Assembly: GCA_002339015.1 (NCBI GenBank)
Contig: DDJC01000019.1
Span: 1 to 28,526, forward strand
Length of the DNA: 28,526 nucleotides
DNA from: Burkholderiales bacterium UBA1834
Lineage (GTDB): Bacteria; Pseudomonadota; Gammaproteobacteria; Burkholderiales; Burkholderiaceae_C
Direction: 5' to 3'
Positions 23,306 to 28,526 of the stretch are shown here, piece after piece (the first letter of the stretch is position 1; each line of letters opens with the position of its first letter). The position numbers and the translations under genes are program-made. The notes beneath the pieces were generated by a model that did not search any database, was not told where the DNA came from, and saw only the letters and a list, made by a program, of their open reading frames with translations.

Positions 23306-24654
23306 CCGATCACTCCTTCATAGAAGATTTTCCACAGGCCGCCTTCCTTGCCCCAGTACTGGCGCTTGATGGCACCGGTGCGCTCGCCTTGGTTCAGCTC
23401 GCCGAAGGTCACGACCAGCACGTCGCTGCGGTCGCGCCAGGACAGGATGGACATGTCCTTGAGCTGGAGCTGGCGGCCCTTCTGGCTGCCCGCTTCGCGC
23501 TCCATCAACTGGCGCCATTGGTCATGGTCGCGGTTGCCGCTGGCGAACTGGGGCGAATAGAAGGACATCAGGCGGTTGACGTCGCCACTGGCACGCGCCA
23601 CACGCCAGCCCTCGAGCAGGTTGTGCAGATCCCGCCGCGGGGCCTCGAGAGCCTGGGGCTCGACCCAGTCCAGCGAGCGGGCGATGATGACCGGCGTGGT
23701 GCGCGGTTGCACCCGCTCCATGATGGCCTTGAGTTCGGGATTGGCCAGCGCCACGCAGCCGTCGGTGCTCTGTGGGCTGCGCGCGTAGCTGTCGCTGGGC
23801 ACGCCATGCAGCCAGATGCCGCTGCCAGTGCGGCCCATGCGTCGATCGTACTCGTTGGGGTAGTTCAAGGGCAAGGCGCCCACGCCGTAAAAGTCGGTGA
23901 GCTGGCTGGCTTCCAGCCGGCTGGTGATGTAGTACACCCCGATGGGCGTGCGCTGATCGCCCTGCGCGTTCTTGTCGGGGCCCAGCTTGCCGATTGAGGC
24001 GTAATGGTCGGCCACCAGCTGCAGGCCATGCGGGCCATTCTCGAACAGGTACAGCCGTGAACGGCTGGCGTCGACCGCAATGGCGTGCTTGGTGCTTGCG
24101 GGCAGGTCGACGAATTGTGTGGGAATCGCGCCGACGGGGGGGCGCTCCTGCAGCGCCAGCAGGCGGCGGTTGGCTTCGACACGCAGCTGTTCCAGCCGCT
24201 CTGGCGCCTTGCTGAGCAGCTCTTGTGGGGCGCTGCCCATGTGGTGGATCGGGTTGGTGCGCGCCACCAGCAGGTCGCCGTACACGAGTTGGGCGAGCTG
24301 GAAGTTGGGCACGTCCTGGACCAGCAGACGGGCCTTATCAAGCGCCTGCAAGGCTTCACCGGCGCCGATGAGGCGGTACACCTCGAGCAGACGGCCCTCG
24401 GCCGACGGATCGTTCGTGTGCTGCGCCAACTGCTGCAGGCTGACCACGTGGGACGGCGGGGCGTCTTCCACGGGGGCGGCGGCGACGGCAACGGCCTGCT
24501 CCTTGGGCTTGGCAGCAGCATTGGCTTGCGCCGTGTCCGCTGACATGAGGGAGGACACCGCCCAGATGGCGAGAGGTGCACTGAGGCCCAGCCCCAGTGC
24601 CAGGGCCCGTCCAGCCGACAACTTGAATGGCCGACGGTTGCGCGAACGATTCAT
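23302..24654 (-). CDS. L,D-transpeptidase (YkuD domain) with C-terminal NTF2-like domain
   Basis: A 450-residue periplasmic or membrane-anchored protein: basic N terminus, hydrophobic signal anchor (about 15-38), an Ala-rich linker, a helical TPR-like part (70-165), a YkuD catalytic domain (about 185-325) and a C-terminal SnoaL/NTF2-like domain (about 335-450). The active-site motif is complete: His283 in WLHGVPSD and Cys300 in STDGCVAL. Such enzymes form 3-3 peptidoglycan crosslinks or attach proteins to the wall; which reaction applies is not determinable. It starts one base after the TPR gene stop and overlaps ppiA. Confidence 0.92.
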   Translation of the reverse strand: MNRSRNRRPFKLSAGRALALGLGLSAPLAIWAVSSLMSADTAQANAAAKPKEQAVAVAAAPVEDAPPSHVVSLQQLAQHTNDPSAEGRLLEVYRLIGAGEALQALDKARLLVQDVPNFQLAQLVYGDLLVARTNPIHHMGSAPQELLSKAPERLEQLRVEANRRLLALQERPPVGAIPTQFVDLPASTKHAIAVDASRSRLYLFENGPHGLQLVADHYASIGKLGPDKNAQGDQRTPIGVYYITSRLEASQLTDFYGVGALPLNYPNEYDRRMGRTGSGIWLHGVPSDSYARSPQSTDGCVALANPELKAIMERVQPRTTPVIIARSLDWVEPQALEAPRRDLHNLLEGWRVARASGDVNRLMSFYSPQFASGNRDHDQWRQLMEREAGSQKGRQLQLKDMSILSWRDRSDVLVVTFGELNQGERTGAIKRQYWGKEGGLWKIFYEGVIG

Positions 24655-24655
24655 C

Positions 24656-25726
24656 TCAAGAGCCTGAAGATTCCTTCACGATCACCCAGTTGCTGCCTTG
24701 GCGGATCAGATCAAGCCGCTTGCCACTGGACACGTTCAGGTTGTCCGATTTGTACTCCTGATGGAAGCGGGCCGTGGCCTTGTTGCCATTGACCTTGACA
24801 TCGAGATCGGAAATCTTCACCGAAATGCTGCGGCGGTTTGCGATGCGATCGCGGCGTTCCTGCTCCCAGGCCTTGCGGCTCTTGCCGCCATTGAAATCGC
24901 GAGCGTAGGCGGCGAAGTAGTCGTTCATGTCCCTGCGGCTCCAGGCGGAGGCCCAGGCCTGGACGGCGGCTTCCACCTCACGCTCCTGGGCTTCGGCGCG
25001 GGCCTCGGGGGCGGGGGCAGGCGCCGGCTTGGCTGCGGGCGCTGGAGCTGGGGCCGGCGCTGGAGCAGGCGCGGGCGTGGGAACGGGCGCAGGCGCAGGC
25101 GCCGGCGAAGCCGGCACCGCTGCCGGGGCAGGCGCCGAGGGTTTTGTGGGGGCGTTATTGGTCAGCGCGGCGACGGCTGCAGAGCCGCGGTCCTTGGGGA
25201 ACAGGTCGCGGATCATGGCCAGCTTGGGCGCAACGGCAGAGCGGGTGTCGATCTGCAGCGCTTTGGAATAGGCCTGGCTGGCCAGTTTGGCATAGACATC
25301 GCCCAGGTTCTCATAGGCGGTGGCATAGCTGGGATTGGTGCGGATGGCCATTTCCAGGGCCGTGCGCGACTTGTCGTACTGACCCTGCTGGGCGTAAAGC
25401 ACTGCCAGGTTGTTGAAGGGCTCGGGCAGCTCAGGGAAGTCTTCTGTCAGCTTCTGAAAGGCGGTGATGGCCTCGGCCGTGCGACCAGCCTGCGACAGGC
25501 TGATGCCACGCAGAAAGCGCATCATCGGATCGCGCGGCTTGGTGGTCAGGAATTGGTCCGCCTTCTGGAGCGCCTCGGCGTTCTTGCCGGCCGACAGCAG
25601 CTTCTGGACATCGGCCACATCATCGGCGCGTGCGACCTGGCTCGACAGGCTCAGCATGGCGATGGCTACGAACTGGGCAGCCAGCGCCGTCAGGCGGGCT
25701 CCAAAAAGGGGCGCAACAACTCGCAT
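24656..25726 (-). CDS. Periplasmic TPR protein with Ala-Pro linker and NTF2-like domain
   Basis: The 356-residue protein has a signal peptide (1-34, ending SQVARA), three to four tetratricopeptide repeats (about 36-155, e.g. FNNLAVLYAQQGQYDKSRTAL), an Ala/Pro-rich linker (about 195-245) and a C-terminal NTF2-like domain (about 255-356, with VQAWASAWSRRDMNDYFAAYARDF). TPRs usually mediate protein contacts. The linker could span the peptidoglycan. It is the first gene of the six-gene operon and its C-terminal domain resembles that of the next gene, an L,D-transpeptidase, suggesting that the two work together at the wall (inference). It is divergent from cysS. Confidence 0.85.
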   Translation of the reverse strand: MRVVAPLFGARLTALAAQFVAIAMLSLSSQVARADDVADVQKLLSAGKNAEALQKADQFLTTKPRDPMMRFLRGISLSQAGRTAEAITAFQKLTEDFPELPEPFNNLAVLYAQQGQYDKSRTALEMAIRTNPSYATAYENLGDVYAKLASQAYSKALQIDTRSAVAPKLAMIRDLFPKDRGSAAVAALTNNAPTKPSAPAPAAVPASPAPAPAPVPTPAPAPAPAPAPAPAAKPAPAPAPEARAEAQEREVEAAVQAWASAWSRRDMNDYFAAYARDFNGGKSRKAWEQERRDRIANRRSISVKISDLDVKVNGNKATARFHQEYKSDNLNVSSGKRLDLIRQGSNWVIVKESSGS

Positions 25727-25965
25727 GGGTCTCGTTGGTCTCTAGATGGTGGTTGGAGAGTAACCCCGGAGAATACCAGCGCGGAGCACTCGCCGAGGTT
25801 GATGATCACCCTGACGTGCGCCCCCCGTTCGAGGTCCCCCGGATATACTCCGCTGATTGTATCCCGAGGTACTGCGCCGACCTGAATCCTTATCCAAGGT
25901 AGCAGTCCGACGGCTGTCGCCCTGTCGCGCGGCGATGTGCAGGGATCGAAGTTTCCGCTTTTCCC
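25727..25965. promoter_or_regulatory. Divergent intergenic region between TPR operon and cysS
   Basis: The 239 bases must hold promoters for both directions. On the plus strand TATACT (25844-25849) is a good -10 for cysS with no clear -35, and would give a leader of about 110 bases. On the minus strand TATTCT (RC of 25774-25779) is a weaker candidate for the operon. No gene or terminator is visible. Confidence 0.4.
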
Positions 25966-27369
25966 ATGAGTCTGCGTCTATTCAACAGCCTGTCGAGGCA
26001 GCTAGAGTCGTTTTCACCGATCGAACCCGGTCACGTGCGGATGTACGTGTGCGGGATGACGATCTACGATTATTGCCACGTGGGCCATGCGCGCATGATG
26101 ATGGCCTTCGACGTGGTGCAGCGATGGCTGCGTGCCTCTGGCCTGAAGGTGACCTACGTCCGCAACATCACCGACATTGATGACAAGATCATCAAGCGGG
26201 CGGTGGAGCGCGGCATCACCATCCGCCAGCTGACGGACGAGATGACCCAGGCCATGCATGACGACATCGGCGCGCTGGGCATCGAGCCGCCCACGCACGA
26301 GCCGCGTGCCACGCAGTATGTTCCGCAGATGCTGTCCATGATCGGCCGACTGGAGGCCAAGGGCCTGGCCTACCGGGCCGCCAATGGCGATGTGAACTAC
26401 GCCGTGCGCAAGTTTGAGGGCTACGGCAAGCTGTCTGGCAAATCGCTGGATCAATTGCGAGCCGGCGAGCGCGAGCTGCATGGCGCGGGCGCCAGGGCTG
26501 CCGATGGCAAGCACGATCCGCTGGACTTCGTTCTCTGGAAGGCGGCCAAGCCCGAAGAGCCCGAGGATGCCAAATACGACTCGGCCTACGGCGCTGGTCG
26601 CCCTGGTTGGCACATCGAGTGCTCGGCCATGGCCTGTTCGCTGCTGGGTGAGCAGTTCGACATCCACGGCGGCGGGCTGGATCTGCAGTTTCCGCACCAC
26701 GAGAACGAGATCGCCCAGAGCGAAGGTGCCACCGGCAAGCGCTTCGTCAACTATTGGATGCACAACGGCTTCCTGAACGTGGACAACGAGAAGATGTCCA
26801 AGTCGCTGGGCAACTTCTTCACCATCCGCGACGTGCTCAAGAGCTACGACGGCGAGACGGTGCGCTTCTTCATGGCGCGCGTTCACTACCGCGGGCCGTT
26901 CAACTACAGCGATGCGGGCCTGGACGATGCCCGCCTGGGTCTGCGCCGCCTGTACACGGCGCTCGATGCGGTCAACGCGCCCGAAGGCCCTTACGAGATC
27001 GACTGGCGCCATCCGCAGGCCGCGCGCTTCAAGGCCGCGATGGACGAAGACATCAACACGCCCATCGCCGTGTCGGTGCTGTTCGATCTGGCTGCAGAAC
27101 TCAACCGTGACCGTGCCCCTGACACCGCCGCGCTGCTGAAGGCGCTGGGCGGGGTGCTGGGTCTGCTGCAGCAATCACCCAAGGCGTATCTGCAAGGCGG
27201 TGTGGCTGGCGGCGACGAGGCCGCTGCCATCGAGGCCGCCATCGTGGCGCGGGCCGAGGCCAAGAAGGGCCGCAACTTCGCCGAGGCCGACCGCATCCGT
27301 GATGAGTTGGCCGCCAGGGGCATCGTGCTGAAAGACTCGCCTCAGGGCACCACCTGGGTCAAAGCCTGA
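25966..27369 (+). CDS. cysS: Cysteinyl-tRNA synthetase
   Basis: CysRS charges tRNA-Cys with cysteine in the cytoplasm. The 467-residue class I synthetase has the HIGH motif as HVGH (38-41), KMSKS at 276-280, and zinc ligands Cys29 (YVCGMT), Cys219 (GWHIECS) and the His/Glu pair in FPHHENE. The ARMMMAFDVVQRWL and NITDIDDKII stretches are typical of CysS. Length matches the E. coli enzyme (461). The ATG at 25966 has no clear Shine-Dalgarno. Its stop shares a base with the next gene (TGATG), so the glycosylase is probably translationally coupled to it. Confidence 0.97.
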   Translation: MSLRLFNSLSRQLESFSPIEPGHVRMYVCGMTIYDYCHVGHARMMMAFDVVQRWLRASGLKVTYVRNITDIDDKIIKRAVERGITIRQLTDEMTQAMHDDIGALGIEPPTHEPRATQYVPQMLSMIGRLEAKGLAYRAANGDVNYAVRKFEGYGKLSGKSLDQLRAGERELHGAGARAADGKHDPLDFVLWKAAKPEEPEDAKYDSAYGAGRPGWHIECSAMACSLLGEQFDIHGGGLDLQFPHHENEIAQSEGATGKRFVNYWMHNGFLNVDNEKMSKSLGNFFTIRDVLKSYDGETVRFFMARVHYRGPFNYSDAGLDDARLGLRRLYTALDAVNAPEGPYEIDWRHPQAARFKAAMDEDINTPIAVSVLFDLAAELNRDRAPDTAALLKALGGVLGLLQQSPKAYLQGGVAGGDEAAAIEAAIVARAEAKKGRNFAEADRIRDELAARGIVLKDSPQGTTWVKA

Positions 27370-28073
27370 TGAGCGCGCCTTCCCGATCCACCGCCGACGA
27401 CAGCGCGGCGACCCCAGTGTCCGCGCCGCTTGTCACCCCGCCGTTCTGGGACGAGGCGTGCAAGCACCTGTCCAAGCGCGATCGGGTGATGCGCAAGCTG
27501 ATCGCCGATTTCGGCCAGGCGCGGCTGCACAGCCGCCGAGATGCCTTCACCACGCTGGCCCGCTCCGTGGTGGGACAGCAGGTGTCTGTCAAGGCCGCCC
27601 AGACGGCCTGGAACAAGCTGCTGGGCCTGCTGTCGCTGTCCAGCGAGAGCGTGAGTGTGGTGCTGCCGGCCGAGCGCTTGCTGGTTGTGCAGGCCGATGC
27701 ACTGCGCAGTGTGGGCCTGTCCGCCCGCAAGGTGGAATACCTGACCGACCTGGCCCGCCATTTCACGGAAGGCCGTGTCCATGTGGACCAGTGGGTGGAC
27801 ATGGACGACGAGGCCATCATCGACGAACTGGTCGCGATCCGGGGCATTGGCCGCTGGACCGCCGAGATGTTCTTGATTTTTCACCTGATGCGCGCGAATG
27901 TAATGCCCTTGGACGACCCGGGGTTGATCAAAGGCATCAGCATCAACTACTTCAGCGGTGAGCCGGTGTCGCGGGCCGAGGCGAGGGAGATCGCCGACGC
28001 CTGGGCACCGTACCGAACCGTCGGGACCTGGTATCTTTGGCGCAGCCTCGACCCGCTGCCCGCCGGTGCCTGA
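27369..28073 (+). CDS. DNA-3-methyladenine glycosylase (AlkA/HhH-GPD type)
   Basis: This 234-residue HhH-GPD glycosylase removes alkylated bases in base excision repair. Seen are the helix-hairpin-helix LVAIRGIGRWTAEMFLIF (about 154-171) and the catalytic Asp in MPLDDPGLIKGI (Asp183 aligns with E. coli AlkA Asp238), plus the closing YRTVGTWYLWR motif. The N-terminal AlkA domain of E. coli is missing, so it is the shorter form common in Proteobacteria; it may not be inducible. The first 25 residues are low-complexity and the true start could be a little downstream, but the overlap with cysS favours 27369. Confidence 0.92.
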   Translation: MSAPSRSTADDSAATPVSAPLVTPPFWDEACKHLSKRDRVMRKLIADFGQARLHSRRDAFTTLARSVVGQQVSVKAAQTAWNKLLGLLSLSSESVSVVLPAERLLVVQADALRSVGLSARKVEYLTDLARHFTEGRVHVDQWVDMDDEAIIDELVAIRGIGRWTAEMFLIFHLMRANVMPLDDPGLIKGISINYFSGEPVSRAEAREIADAWAPYRTVGTWYLWRSLDPLPAGA

Positions 28074-28090
28074 TCTGCAGGATGAACGCC

Positions 28091-28526
28091 ATGAGCAAAC
28101 GACATTTCCTCGAATTCGAGCAACCGATCGCCGAACTCGAAACCAAGATCGAAGAACTGCGCTACGTGCAAAGCGAATCGGCCGTCGACATTTCCGAAGA
28201 GATCGACCGCCTGAGCAAGAAGAGCACGCAGCTCACCAAGGACATCTATGCCAGTCTGTCGCCCTGGCAGGTCACGCAGATCGCCCGCCACCCGCAGCGT
28301 CCCTACACGCTGGATTACGTGAACGAGCTGTTCACGGATTTCCAGGAGATGCATGGTGATCGTCACTTCTCGGACGACCTCTCCATCGTGGGCGGCCTGG
28401 CCCGCTTCAATGGCCAGCCCTGCATGGTGGTCGGCCACCAGAAGGGCCGCGACACCAAGGAGCGCGCCGCCCGCAATTTCGGCATGTCGCGCCCCGAGGG
28501 CTACCGCAAGGCCCTGCGCCTGATGC
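28091..28526 (+). CDS. accA: Acetyl-CoA carboxylase carboxyltransferase subunit alpha, 5' part
   Basis: AccA with AccD transfers CO2 from carboxybiotin to acetyl-CoA, the first step of fatty acid synthesis. The 145 residues in the window match the family: an N-terminal helical hairpin (FLEFEQPIAELETKIEEL), ARHPQRPYTLDYV, then LFTDFQEMHGDRHFSDD and VVGHQKGRDTKE. The gene runs off the right edge; the full protein should be about 320 residues. ATG at 28091 is preferred over the in-frame ATG at 28082 because AGGA lies directly before the latter and at proper distance from the former. The gap to the glycosylase stop is 17 bases. Confidence 0.96.
   Translation, partial: MSKRHFLEFEQPIAELETKIEELRYVQSESAVDISEEIDRLSKKSTQLTKDIYASLSPWQVTQIARHPQRPYTLDYVNELFTDFQEMHGDRHFSDDLSIVGGLARFNGQPCMVVGHQKGRDTKERAARNFGMSRPEGYRKALRLM

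Noticed and set aside
24995..25145. CRISPR or satellite array in the repetitive GC-rich tract
   Set aside because: There are no constant repeats with unique spacers; the periodicity comes from alternating Ala and Pro codons in a linker.

Overview
This GC-rich window looks like chromosomal DNA of a betaproteobacterium, most likely order Burkholderiales. The reasons are the proteins (Icd, ClpA, CysS and AccA all have the betaproteobacterial look), an infA of the longer 86-residue type beside an RNA-binding protein gene, an mrp/pha antiporter operon with fused A and B subunits, and the order cysS - alkA-like - accA with a divergent TPR - L,D-transpeptidase - ppiA - ppiB - lpxH operon. The species cannot be named from the sequence alone. 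No tRNA, rRNA, insertion sequence, prophage or CRISPR array is visible. Most of the window is core genome.

Layout. Bases 1-1817 hold the 3' part of hemN and a small membrane protein with paired Cys motifs, a pair usually seen near cbb3 oxidase genes. Bases 1992-3315 hold icd with a clear terminator. Bases 3404-5167 are the least ordinary part: a 52-residue membrane miniprotein directly followed by a TTG-started trypsin-like protease, then two small minus-strand orphan genes. Bases 5208-6386 form a minus-strand RNA-metabolism block (51-residue charged protein, infA with a long structured leader, an RRM protein). Bases 6502-10234 hold an LtaS-type alkaline-phosphatase-superfamily membrane enzyme, a zinc-ribbon protein and a fused SpmA-SpmB-like membrane protein.

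Bases 10257-16883 are one compact minus-strand operon: a HIT protein, then mrpAB, C, D, E, F and G with overlapping or nearly touching ends. Together the Mrp proteins make a multi-subunit Na+ or K+/H+ antiporter. A cold-shock protein gene with an unusual C-terminal tail (17079-17378) lies divergent from clpS-clpA (17711-20385), which encode the N-degron adaptor and the unfoldase that feeds ClpP.

Bases 20510-25726 are a six-gene minus-strand operon of envelope and proteostasis functions: TPR protein, L,D-transpeptidase, periplasmic and cytoplasmic cyclophilins, LpxH and MtfA. Bases 25966-28526 carry cysS, a 3-methyladenine DNA glycosylase and the 5' part of accA.

I found no convincing large undescribed system. 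The best leads are the miniprotein/protease pair, the structured infA leader, the clpS start overlapped by a 14-codon upstream ORF, the tailed cold-shock protein, the shared C-terminal fold in two adjacent envelope proteins, and the palindromes upstream of icd.
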